Source of the DNA: CAZDYP01 sp964509505
GTDB taxonomy: Bacteria > Chloroflexota > Anaerolineae > JACRMK01
Direction: 5' to 3'
Assembly (NCBI GenBank): GCA_964509505.1
Contig: CAZDYP010000092.1
Coordinates: 1 to 19,633, forward strand
DNA length: 19,633 nt
Each line of letters begins with the position of its first letter. The stretch's first letter is position 1. A program made the translations under genes and the position numbers. The notes beneath the pieces were generated by a model, which was not told the origin of the DNA, made no database searches, and saw only the letters and a program-made list of their open reading frames with translations. Of the stretch, positions 12,802 to 19,633 are shown in pieces.

Positions 12802-13335
12802 ATGAAAGTCGAAGAAATTTTTGGCGACTTGCCGCTTGACCGTTTGTGGCGTGAGCTGGCGAATCGCATCGTGACGATAGAATTGTTTTTGATAGACAAC
12901 TCGCCAGCGCATTTTGCCGTCAACGAGCAGCGTTTCCGCGAGCGCAACCCCCATGCCGAGTCAACGGCAACGGCGGTGCGTGACTTCACCGCGCTGCATT
13001 ATTCACCGTTGCTTGCCGTGTGGAATCATGAGGGCGCTGGTTTGCAATCGTCGCCTGAGCTCGGCTTGGAAGATGTGATGACGCCTGCGGTGCGCTTGTT
13101 TAGCGTGGCGACGAAGATCACGGGCTTTCGCCCGGTGGCGTTGCCGCGCGAGGCGGGCGCTGAATTTGCGCTCGTGCGTATCGAGAACACGGCAGACGTT
13201 GATTTGCTTGCGCCGATGCGCTCGCTCGCGCAAGCAGAGAAAGCGGCAACGCTGACGATTACGCAGAACCCATTGACCGACCGCAAAGAATATGCAATAC
13301 GCATGTATAACGCGGTGTTGACCATCTCAGTTTGA
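12802..13335 (+). CDS. Protein of unknown function, 177 aa, upstream of the acyl-CoA synthetase
   Basis: I do not recognise this family. The frame is open for 177 codons with codon use like its neighbours, and it ends 19 bases before the acyl-CoA synthetase start, so it is probably in the same transcript. It has no signal peptide or membrane helix. The N-terminal half is mixed and charged (KVEEIFGDLPLDRLWRELAN); the C-terminal half has alternating hydrophobic residues suggesting a beta-rich or alpha/beta domain (EFALVRIENTADVDLL, EYAIRMYNAVLTISV). No cysteines are present. The ATG at 12802 is preferred over GTG codons at 12793 and 12796, but no clear Shine-Dalgarno is present. Genetic linkage suggests a role tied to carboxylate activation; nothing in the sequence proves it. 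Confidence 0.75.
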   Translation: MKVEEIFGDLPLDRLWRELANRIVTIELFLIDNSPAHFAVNEQRFRERNPHAESTATAVRDFTALHYSPLLAVWNHEGAGLQSSPELGLEDVMTPAVRLFSVATKITGFRPVALPREAGAEFALVRIENTADVDLLAPMRSLAQAEKAATLTITQNPLTDRKEYAIRMYNAVLTISV

Positions 13336-13354
13336 AAAGCACACAGGAGCCTCT

Positions 13355-15250
13355 ATGGAACTCATCAACCCCATCGTGCGCCGTTGGCGCGAAGATGCGA
13401 CGAATGCCCCTGACAGTTTTTGGGGGCGCGCCGCCGAAGCGTTGCCGTGGTTTCGCAAATGGGACACGGTGTTCGAGTGGAACTATCCCACCTTCAAATG
13501 GTTTAGCGGTGGTTTGACAAACATCGCTTACAACGCGCTCGACCATCACGTGCAACGCGGGTGGGGCGGACATGCGGCGCTGGTTTATGTGACGGAGCGC
13601 GGCGAGCATCGCGTCTTCACCTACGCACAGCTGCTGCACGAGGTGAAGCGCCTCGCGGCGGCGCTACGCGGCATGGGCGTGCAGAAAGGCGACCGCATCG
13701 CCATCTATATGCCGACCTGCCCCGAAGCGATCATGCTCATGCTGGCGTGCTTGCGCATGGGCGCGATTCACATCGTCGTCTTCGCGGGCTTCGGGGCGGG
13801 CGCGTTGGCGGACCGCATCAATGCGGCAGGCGCGCGCATTCTCTTCACCAGCGATGTGACATATCGCAAGGGCAAAGATGTTTCGCTCAAGGGCTTGGTC
13901 GCCGACGCGCTCAAGGCAACGCCTGAGGTGCAGCATTGCGTGACGTTGTATCGCGGCGCAGTGGGTGAACGCGCTAGCGAGCGCGATGTGACGTGGGATG
14001 AATTTCTAGCGAAGGGCGTGGGGCAAAGCGCTGCTCATGTTGAAATGGAGTCAAATGAACCGGCGTATATCCTCGCCACATCTGGCACGACAGCGAAGCC
14101 GAAGCTGGCTGTGCATACGCACGGCGGGTATCAAGTGCATATTCACAGTATGGGGCAATGGGTTTTTGGCTTGAAGCCGACTGATGTGTGGTGGTCAACG
14201 TCGGACATCGGTTGGGTCGTCGGGCATAGCTACATTGTCTATGCGCCGCTCATCGCGGGTTGTACGACGATTGCTTACGAAGGCGCGTTGGACTATCCCG
14301 ACGCGGCGACGTTCTGGAAGGTCATCGAAGAGTTTGCTGTGACGGGCATCTTCACGTCTCCGACAGCCGTGCGGCTGCTGATGCGCTATGGTGATGAGGC
14401 GCCCAAGCATTACGATCACACATCACTCACGCGTATCTTCTGTGCGGGCGAGGTGCTGAACGCGCCTGCGTGGGAGTGGTTGCAGAAAACTGTGTTGCAT
14501 GACCGCATTCCCGTCATTGATCACATGTGGCAAACCGAAACGGGCGGTCCTATCTTTGGCAACCCATGGGGGCTTGGCATGTTGCCCATCAAGCCAGGTT
14601 CTGCGACGGTGCCGCTGCCCGGCATCGAGTGCGCCGTCGTCAATGCGGATGGGACGCCGTGCGCGCCCAACGAAAAAGGCATCATGGTCATCACGCGCCC
14701 ATTCCCCGGTCTCACGGCGTCGTTGTGGGGCGAGCCTGAACGTTATGGGAGCGATTATTGGGAGCGCATCCCACGCCGTTATTACACGGGCGACTCAACG
14801 CATATTGACGAGGATGGTTACGTCTGGTTTGCGGGACGCGCCGATGAGATCATCAAGATTGCGGGACATCGCATTGGCACGATTGAAGTGGAGACGGCGT
14901 TCCTCAAGCATCCCGCTGTCGCCGAAGCGGGTGTGACCGCACGACCTGACCCCGTGCGGATGGAAGTCATCTCGGCGTTTGTCGTGTTGCGCGCAACACA
15001 TCAGCCATCGGAACAGTTGAAGAAAGAGTTGTTGGAGACGGTGCGGAATGAGCTCGGGCCCATCGCGGTGATTGGCGACCTCAACTTTGTGAACATGCTG
15101 CCCAAGACACGCAGCGGCAAGATTATGCGTCGTGTGTTGAAAGCGGTCACGCTCGACAAAGACCCCGGCGACATTACGACGATTGAGGATGAAGGCTCGG
15201 TGCAGGAAGCGCGTCAGGCGTGGGAGGCGATGAGGTCGGAGATAAGGTAA
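13355..15250 (+). CDS. acs: Acetyl-CoA synthetase-like AMP-forming acyl-CoA ligase
   Basis: This 631-residue cytosolic enzyme activates a short-chain carboxylate with ATP and CoA through an acyl-adenylate. An ACAS_N region (about 1-70) precedes the AMP-binding domain. Its phosphate loop is TSGTTAKPK (242-250), with Ala247 where Gly is more usual. Later motifs are CAGEVLN (363-369), MWQTETGG (391-398), YYTGD (476-480) and the hinge region RADEIIKIAGHRIG. The C-terminal domain has PKTRSGKIMRR with the catalytic lysine Lys589, the residue normally silenced by acetylation. The acyl-pocket tryptophan is kept (Trp392), but two other pocket positions differ from Salmonella Acs (see findings), so propionate or a broader range is possible. 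The start is backed by AGGAG (13345-13349). Length is slightly below the usual 650. It follows the 12802 gene by 19 bases and is closed by a terminator. Confidence 0.94.
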   Translation: MELINPIVRRWREDATNAPDSFWGRAAEALPWFRKWDTVFEWNYPTFKWFSGGLTNIAYNALDHHVQRGWGGHAALVYVTERGEHRVFTYAQLLHEVKRLAAALRGMGVQKGDRIAIYMPTCPEAIMLMLACLRMGAIHIVVFAGFGAGALADRINAAGARILFTSDVTYRKGKDVSLKGLVADALKATPEVQHCVTLYRGAVGERASERDVTWDEFLAKGVGQSAAHVEMESNEPAYILATSGTTAKPKLAVHTHGGYQVHIHSMGQWVFGLKPTDVWWSTSDIGWVVGHSYIVYAPLIAGCTTIAYEGALDYPDAATFWKVIEEFAVTGIFTSPTAVRLLMRYGDEAPKHYDHTSLTRIFCAGEVLNAPAWEWLQKTVLHDRIPVIDHMWQTETGGPIFGNPWGLGMLPIKPGSATVPLPGIECAVVNADGTPCAPNEKGIMVITRPFPGLTASLWGEPERYGSDYWERIPRRYYTGDSTHIDEDGYVWFAGRADEIIKIAGHRIGTIEVETAFLKHPAVAEAGVTARPDPVRMEVISAFVVLRATHQPSEQLKKELLETVRNELGPIAVIGDLNFVNMLPKTRSGKIMRRVLKAVTLDKDPGDITTIEDEGSVQEARQAWEAMRSEIR

Positions 15251-15264
15251 TTGGTAATTAGAAA

Positions 15265-15305
15265 TTGGGAAGATGAGGGAAATAAGGGGAGATGAGGGGA
15301 GATAG
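15265..15305 (+). repeat. Polypurine tract with a 10-base direct repeat
   Basis: The strand after the synthetase stop is almost all purine, broken only by T residues. It includes GGGGAGATGA (15286-15295) followed directly by GGGGAGATAG (15296-15305). Several runs of three or four G residues are present. No function is evident; it immediately precedes the terminator. Confidence 0.5.
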
Positions 15306-15343
15306 AAAAAGCCTCGCAGTGCGCAACTGCGAGGCTTTTGTTT
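15306..15343 (+). terminator. Intrinsic terminator, probably bidirectional
   Basis: AAAAGCCTCGCAGT (15307-15320) and ACTGCGAGGCTTTT (15326-15339) are perfect 14-base arms with the loop GCGCA. The stem is followed by GTTTG and preceded by A residues, so it can work on either strand. It closes the 12802-synthetase transcript. Confidence 0.85.
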
Positions 15344-15373
15344 GTAGAGCTAACTGTCCATTGTGCTGTGAAT

Positions 15374-15402
15374 TGTGTTTAACGCAAGTGCAATGTTATA
15401 AT
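15374..15402 (+). promoter_or_regulatory. Candidate promoter of the diguanylate cyclase gene
   Basis: A perfect TATAAT -10 box lies at 15397-15402, with TTGTGT (15374-15379) 17 bases upstream as a weak -35 (3/6). It is placed between the terminator at 15306-15343 and the gene. The leader would be about 130 bases, in which no clear structure was found. Confidence 0.45.
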
Positions 15403-15538
15403 CCACGCAACTCTCTATCTCACTTTGCGAAGCCGCAAAATGCACTAGCTTGGGCGCGGTTGCTCAATCATGGATTTATGGGCAACTTGTTGCTTGAGCG
15501 CAGGTGATTTTGTGGCTTTTTCATTGGATGCGCTTTAT

Positions 15539-16858
15539 ATGTCAACCCCTCCTTTTTCGCCGACCGTTTTTTTGGAAGCTGTGGCGCAGGCTACCGCTGA
15601 AGCAGACCCGAAACTCATCTTCTTGATTGAAGGCGATGCGCGCAGCGCGCACGATTTGACGTCGCAACTCAGTTACTTCGGCTACATCGCACAAGCCTTC
15701 ACCCAGACAGATACATTGTTGCTCGAGACGCAACGGCAACAGCCTAAAGCCATCCTCATGGACATGGCGTTCGCCGAGCAGCACACTGGACAGGATGGTT
15801 TGCTGTCTGATTTGCGCGCGACGCAAAAAGACCTGCCCATTGTTTTCTTGTCGGCGCGGGCTGACCTGAGCTCGCGTTTACGAGCTGTGCGGATTGGCTG
15901 CGACGCGTACTTCCTCAAGCCTGTGGACATTGGCGCGTTGGTGGACAAACTCGACGCGCTCACCTCGCATCCGCCGCTCGCGCCCTATCGCATTCTGATC
16001 GTCGAAGATTCGGAGACGATGGCGGCGTATTATGCGGCGGTGTTGCGTCGCGCCGAGATGATCGTCGAGGTCGTTACCGATCCGCTGCAAGTGATGCAAC
16101 CCCTCATCGAATTTCGCCCCGATCTGATTTTGATGGACATGTACATGCCGGGGTGCACGGGACTGGAGCTCGCGAAAGTTTTGCGTCAGCAAGAAGCGTA
16201 CGTCACCATTCCGATCATCTTCATCTCGGTGGAAACGGATTTTGAAAAACAAAAGGTCGCATTGAGTTTGGGCGCCGATGCGTTCATTGTCAAACCGATT
16301 TTGCCTGAGCAATTGATTTCGACGGTGGAGAGTCGCGCCGAACGCTCGCGCGTCGTGCGCGCGTTCATGGTGCGCGACAGCTTGACGGGCTTGTTCAATC
16401 ACACGGCGACGACGAGCCAGCTCACGGTCGAGGTCGCGCGCGCGAAGCGACAAAACCAGTCGCTCGCTTTTGCTATGCTGGATATTGATCACTTCAAGTC
16501 CGTCAACGACACGTATGGGCATCCCGTCGGCGATCGTGTCCTCAAAAGTTTGGCGCGCCTGTTGCAACAACGCTTACGCAAGACGGATATTGTTGGCCGC
16601 TATGGCGGCGAAGAGTTTGCGGTCATCTTGCCTAATACTTCTGCCGAAGCGGCGCTGCGCGTCATGAATGAAATCCGCGAAGCATTCGCGCTCGTGCGCC
16701 ATCAACCCGCCGAAAGCGACGAATTTCTGGTGACATTCAGTTGCGGTATTGCTGCCTTTCCAGACTACGCCGACGCAACCCAAATCACCGTCGAGGCGGA
16801 CAAGGCGTTGTATCAGGCGAAACGCGGCGGGCGCAATCAAGTGTGCTTAGCGGAGTGA
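15539..16858 (+). CDS. PleD-like response regulator: REC-REC-GGDEF diguanylate cyclase
   Basis: This 439-residue protein should make the second messenger c-di-GMP from two GTP. The first receiver (about 25-140) keeps Asp75 (ILMDM), Ser106 (VFLSA) and Lys127 (FLKPVD), but its acidic pair reads Glu31-Gly32, so Mg2+ binding may be impaired. The second receiver (about 150-265) has Glu156-Asp157, phospho-acceptor Asp200 (LILMDMYMPG) and Lys252 (VKPI). The GGDEF domain (about 276-435) has RDSLTGLFN, DIDHFKSVNDTYGH and active site GGEEF at 356-360. The inhibitory I-site RKTD (347-350) lies five residues ahead, so product inhibition is expected. The ATG at 15539 is placed just before the first receiver; an in-frame ATG at 15470 adds 23 unconserved residues, and neither has a good Shine-Dalgarno. 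No partner kinase is adjacent. Confidence 0.93.
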   Translation: MSTPPFSPTVFLEAVAQATAEADPKLIFLIEGDARSAHDLTSQLSYFGYIAQAFTQTDTLLLETQRQQPKAILMDMAFAEQHTGQDGLLSDLRATQKDLPIVFLSARADLSSRLRAVRIGCDAYFLKPVDIGALVDKLDALTSHPPLAPYRILIVEDSETMAAYYAAVLRRAEMIVEVVTDPLQVMQPLIEFRPDLILMDMYMPGCTGLELAKVLRQQEAYVTIPIIFISVETDFEKQKVALSLGADAFIVKPILPEQLISTVESRAERSRVVRAFMVRDSLTGLFNHTATTSQLTVEVARAKRQNQSLAFAMLDIDHFKSVNDTYGHPVGDRVLKSLARLLQQRLRKTDIVGRYGGEEFAVILPNTSAEAALRVMNEIREAFALVRHQPAESDEFLVTFSCGIAAFPDYADATQITVEADKALYQAKRGGRNQVCLAE

Positions 16859-16909
16859 TGACAACCCCTCCTCGTTCATTGTTGCGCGTCTCCTATTCGC
16901 GATCTTGTA

Positions 16910-16922
16910 TGTAACTGTTACA
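16910..16922. promoter_or_regulatory. Short palindrome upstream of the secreted-protein gene
   Basis: TGTAAC-T-GTTACA is a perfect 13-base palindrome with 6-base arms. It lies about 90 bases before the ATG at 17013, a plausible operator position. No regulator can be named, and such a palindrome could occur by chance. Confidence 0.3.
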
Positions 16923-17012
16923 AAAGACATCACGTTATCCTCAATGTAGCTCACTTATTCTCAGTGGGGCGCGTGCTGCTCCAATCTCACGCTCGTCATA
17001 TAAGGAGTTCGC

Positions 17013-19633
17013 ATGTCACGTTTTCCTCGAATCCGCGGGCAAGCCCTCCTCTTAGGCTTATGGTCTGCGTTGGTCGTGCTGGGCATGGCGTATGTTCTCG
17101 CGTTGCCGACGGCGCGTCCTGTGTTCGCGGCAGGAACAGTCGGCACAGGCACAGCGGCAAGTTGCACCGAAGCGGCGTTGAATGCGGCGTTAGTGGGCGG
17201 CGGATTGGTCAGGTTCAACTGTGGCTCGTCGCCTGTGACGATTACGCTAACCGCGCAAAAAGTCATCACGCTCCCCACGCAAATTGACGGCGGCGGTCTC
17301 GTTACCCTCAGCGGCGGCAACGCGGTGCGCCATTTTCAAGTGAACGCAGGCGCGACGTTGCAGCTCGATAACCTTACGTTGCGGAATGGACGCGTTAGTT
17401 CGGTGAGCGGCGGCGCGATTACCAACGGCGGCACGCTGCTCATTAGCAACACGGTCATCTTTAGCAATACGGCCGTCGCGGGTTTAGGACCCGCGCATGG
17501 CGGCGCGATTTACAACGGCGGCACGTTGGTGATGACGAACAGCCTCATGTATAGCAACACGACGACGGGCAACGGCGGCGCGATTGAAAATGCGAATGTG
17601 GTGCGGCTCACCAATGTGGGCGTGTATAGTAATGTGGCAGGCGTGGCGGGCGGCGGCGTCTATGTTGGTGTAGGCACGTACACCATGACTGGTGGGGTGT
17701 TGAACAACAACCGCGCGAATAGCGGCAACGGCGGCGGCTTGTACGTCTTCACAGGCACGCTCTCTATCGTGAGCGCAACCGTCAATAACAATTTTGCCCG
17801 CTCGGGCGCGGGACTGTCCTTGCAGCCAGCAGCCAATGGCACCCTGAGCGGCACGACCTTCTTCAATAATAGCAACGGTGTGTCGTTGAACTCGGGCGGC
17901 GCGATTCGCAATGGCGGCGCACTGACTGTCACGAACACGACGTTCATCAGCAATAGCGCGGATTATGGTGGCGGCGCGATTTACAACACGGGTAGCCTCA
18001 CGGTGACGTTCAGCAAGTTTTACACGAACGTGGCTACCACAGCGTTTGGCGGCGGCGCGATTTACAATGTGGGCCCCCTGAATATCCAAAACGTGACCTT
18101 CAGTGGGAACAAAGCGCCCACGATGAATGGTGGTGCGCTGTACAATCAAGCGTCAGGCACCGCGCTCATCAATAACAGCACGTTCATCACTAATTTCGCG
18201 CAAAGCTCAGGCGGCGCTATTCAACAGAACTCTGGCGTGTTACAGTTAACGAACAACATCATCGTCAGCAATACGGCGACCAATGGAGAAGGAGGGGGCG
18301 TTGGGATTGGCGGCGGCACAGTGCTGATGACCAATACTACTGTGGCATTCAATCGCGCGCTAGGCGTCGGCAATCGAGGAGGGGGTGTGGCGGCTGCGAG
18401 CGGTGTTGCGACCATTATAAATTCGACGTTGGTTTACAACACCGCCAACTCGACGGGAGGCGGGTTGTTGAGCAATCAGGTCGGCGGCGCTACGGTGAGA
18501 AATACAATCATTGCGAGCAACACGCCTGACAATTGCGATAATTCGTATGGCACACTCACCTCGTTAGGCAACAATTTGGAAAGCCTCAATACCTGTTTAT
18601 GGAGCGCGTCGGGCGACGTGACCAACACGCTTCCTTCGCTGTCGCCATTGGCCGACAATGGCGGGACCAACAAAACCTTTGCCTTATCCTCGACTGCGAG
18701 CCAAGCCTTCAATAAGGGTAGTAATGTCGGTTGTCCCTCCACCGACCAACGCGGCTTCGCGCGCCCACAAGGCGGCACCTGCGACATCGGCGCGTACGAG
18801 GCGACGACCATTGATTTGGTCGTGTCGCAAACGGACTCACCTGATCCAACTGTTTTCAATGGCGATGTAACCTACACGATTCGCATCACCAACACGGGAC
18901 CAGGACCTGCTGCCAACGTGCTGCTGACAAACTCCTCGAACATTGATAGCGGTTCTTACAGTTACAATGCGTTCACGCCGTCGCAAGGCAGTTGCGTGTT
19001 TGGCTATCCGTTGCGCTGTGCGATGGGCACGCTCAATGTGGGCGCAACCGCTACATTGGTCTTGGTCATCCACAGCGTCAACGGCTCAGGAATTTTAACT
19101 AATACCGTAGATGTCTCAGGACTCGACTTCGAGGCGACACCCTCGAACAACACCTCGACCATTACGACGACCGTCAATGATTTTCAAGCGCAATTCGCCG
19201 CCGCCAACTTTTATGTGAAAGAGAACGCGGTCACGGCGTTGATCTCGGTGACGTTGAACGCGCCGTTCAATCGTGGCGGTAATTTACCAGTGAATTATGG
19301 CACCCGCAATGGCACGGCGCTGGCCGGTGTGGACTATCTCGCGACGAGCGGCACCGTCACATTTACTATTGGGGAGCTGATTGAGACCTTTACCGTGACC
19401 GTGATTGATGACGGCTTGGTGGGCCCGAACACGACGGTGGTTTTGACTCTCTCGACGCCATTGCCCACGAACATGGGCGCTTTGATCACGGCAACACTCA
19501 ATATCAGCGATGTTGGCTTGAATAATACACGCGCCAGCGCGATTCCCATCAACCCCGATCAACCCATCACCTACGTCTTGCCCAACACGATGACCGTCAA
19601 CTTTTTCAAGGTGCAAGTGCCAATTGCGGGCAG
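17013..19633 (+). CDS. Exported beta-helix repeat protein with CARDB/DUF11-like and Calx-beta domains (3' end outside window)
   Basis: The frame is open from ATG 17013 to the window end, giving 873 residues with the C-terminus missing. The start has TAAGGAG (17001-17007). A signal peptide spans about residues 1-40, with basic RFPRIRGQ, a hydrophobic core LLLGLWSALVVLGMAYVLAL and a likely cut after VFA. Residues about 50-590 are a right-handed beta-helix with many GGAIYN/GGAI.N turns and ...SNTA strands, as in polymorphic outer-membrane or choice-of-anchor-type proteins, ending in the RGFARPQGGTCDIGAYE motif typical of these modules. Residues about 600-710 resemble a CARDB/DUF11 Ig-like domain (DLVVSQTDSPDPTV, YTIRITNTGPG). 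Residues about 725-830 are a Calx-beta domain (GVDYLATSGTVTFTIGE). The last residues (NFFKVQVPIAG) look like the start of a pre-peptidase C-terminal-type domain. A surface or secreted adhesin or matrix protein is likely; the ligand is unknown. Confidence 0.9.
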   Translation, partial: MSRFPRIRGQALLLGLWSALVVLGMAYVLALPTARPVFAAGTVGTGTAASCTEAALNAALVGGGLVRFNCGSSPVTITLTAQKVITLPTQIDGGGLVTLSGGNAVRHFQVNAGATLQLDNLTLRNGRVSSVSGGAITNGGTLLISNTVIFSNTAVAGLGPAHGGAIYNGGTLVMTNSLMYSNTTTGNGGAIENANVVRLTNVGVYSNVAGVAGGGVYVGVGTYTMTGGVLNNNRANSGNGGGLYVFTGTLSIVSATVNNNFARSGAGLSLQPAANGTLSGTTFFNNSNGVSLNSGGAIRNGGALTVTNTTFISNSADYGGGAIYNTGSLTVTFSKFYTNVATTAFGGGAIYNVGPLNIQNVTFSGNKAPTMNGGALYNQASGTALINNSTFITNFAQSSGGAIQQNSGVLQLTNNIIVSNTATNGEGGGVGIGGGTVLMTNTTVAFNRALGVGNRGGGVAAASGVATIINSTLVYNTANSTGGGLLSNQVGGATVRNTIIASNTPDNCDNSYGTLTSLGNNLESLNTCLWSASGDVTNTLPSLSPLADNGGTNKTFALSSTASQAFNKGSNVGCPSTDQRGFARPQGGTCDIGAYEATTIDLVVSQTDSPDPTVFNGDVTYTIRITNTGPGPAANVLLTNSSNIDSGSYSYNAFTPSQGSCVFGYPLRCAMGTLNVGATATLVLVIHSVNGSGILTNTVDVSGLDFEATPSNNTSTITTTVNDFQAQFAAANFYVKENAVTALISVTLNAPFNRGGNLPVNYGTRNGTALAGVDYLATSGTVTFTIGELIETFTVTVIDDGLVGPNTTVVLTLSTPLPTNMGALITATLNISDVGLNNTRASAIPINPDQPITYVLPNTMTVNFFKVQVPIAG
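17409..18076 (+). repeat. Internal coding repeats GGCGGCGCGATT of the beta-helix
   Basis: The 12-mer GGCGGCGCGATT recurs at 17409, 17499, about 17574, about 17898, 17970 and 18051. Three copies extend to GGCGGCGCGATTTACAA. Each encodes GGAI(Y/T/R/E)N at a beta-helix turn. Near-identity at the DNA level, not only the protein level, suggests recent duplication or recombination between units. Confidence 0.65.

Noticed and set aside
12802..13335. Acetyltransferase (Pat) or ACT-domain regulator of the synthetase
   Set aside because: The acyl-CoA-binding Q/RxxGxG/A motif of GNAT enzymes is absent and no ACT pattern is visible, so no function is assigned.
17484..18149. 221-codon minus-strand frame
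   Set aside because: It is antisense to the beta-helix repeats; the repeated codons keep the opposite strand open. The forward frame has signal peptide, repeats and Shine-Dalgarno.

Overview
The window is a stretch of bacterial chromosome with moderately high GC and densely packed genes. The best guess for its origin is Chloroflexota (Anaerolineae/Caldilineae/Roseiflexus-like). This rests on style rather than a marker gene: an AMP-forming acyl-CoA synthetase beside SLC5-type carboxylate symporters, a secreted beta-helix/Calx-beta protein with no outer-membrane biogenesis genes, many short palindromic interspersed repeats between genes, and response-regulator-before-kinase order. There is no rRNA, tRNA, CRISPR array, transposase, integrase or phage gene.

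Layout. (1) 1-814: a fragment of an interspersed repeat, then a histidine-phosphatase gene on the minus strand. (2) 844-913: back-to-back promoters, including a near-ideal sigma70-type promoter pointing right. (3) 972-2938: an OmpR-type response regulator interrupted by one in-frame TAG between receiver and DNA-binding domain, then its HAMP/HisKA/HATPase sensor kinase. (4) 3013-5226: a sodium:solute symporter in which the small subunit (DUF4212) and the large SLC5-type subunit are fused. (5) 5384-7839, minus strand: a cNMP-binding/CBS/DUF294 nucleotidyltransferase-like regulator followed by a DEDDh 3'-5' exonuclease. (6) 8064-10370: a second symporter of the same family in the usual two-gene form. 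(7) 10371-10796: an intergenic stretch packed with hairpins and one intrinsic terminator. (8) 10797-12576: an OsmC-family peroxidase and a CPA2-type cation/proton antiporter. (9) 12577-12801: repeats. (10) 12802-15250: an unrecognised 177-residue protein and an acetyl-CoA synthetase-like enzyme. (11) 15539-16855: a PleD-like REC-REC-GGDEF diguanylate cyclase. (12) 17013 to the window end: the N-terminal 873 residues of a large exported beta-helix protein with CARDB/DUF11-like and Calx-beta domains.

How the genes may work together. The two symporters plus the acyl-CoA synthetase form a plausible module for taking up short-chain carboxylates (acetate or propionate type) with Na+ and activating them to CoA thioesters. 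The DUF294/CBS/cNMP protein and the exonuclease sit between the two symporter loci; this family pair is, to my knowledge, recurrently found next to such symporters, so a regulatory link to uptake is likely though unproven. The two-component system lies directly upstream of the fused symporter and may control it. OsmC and the antiporter look like stress and ion-homeostasis genes. The strongest candidates for a second look are the fused versus split symporter pair with EF-hand-like loops, the amber codon in the response regulator, and a family of structured repeats whose two well-preserved copies show compensatory base changes in a stem.
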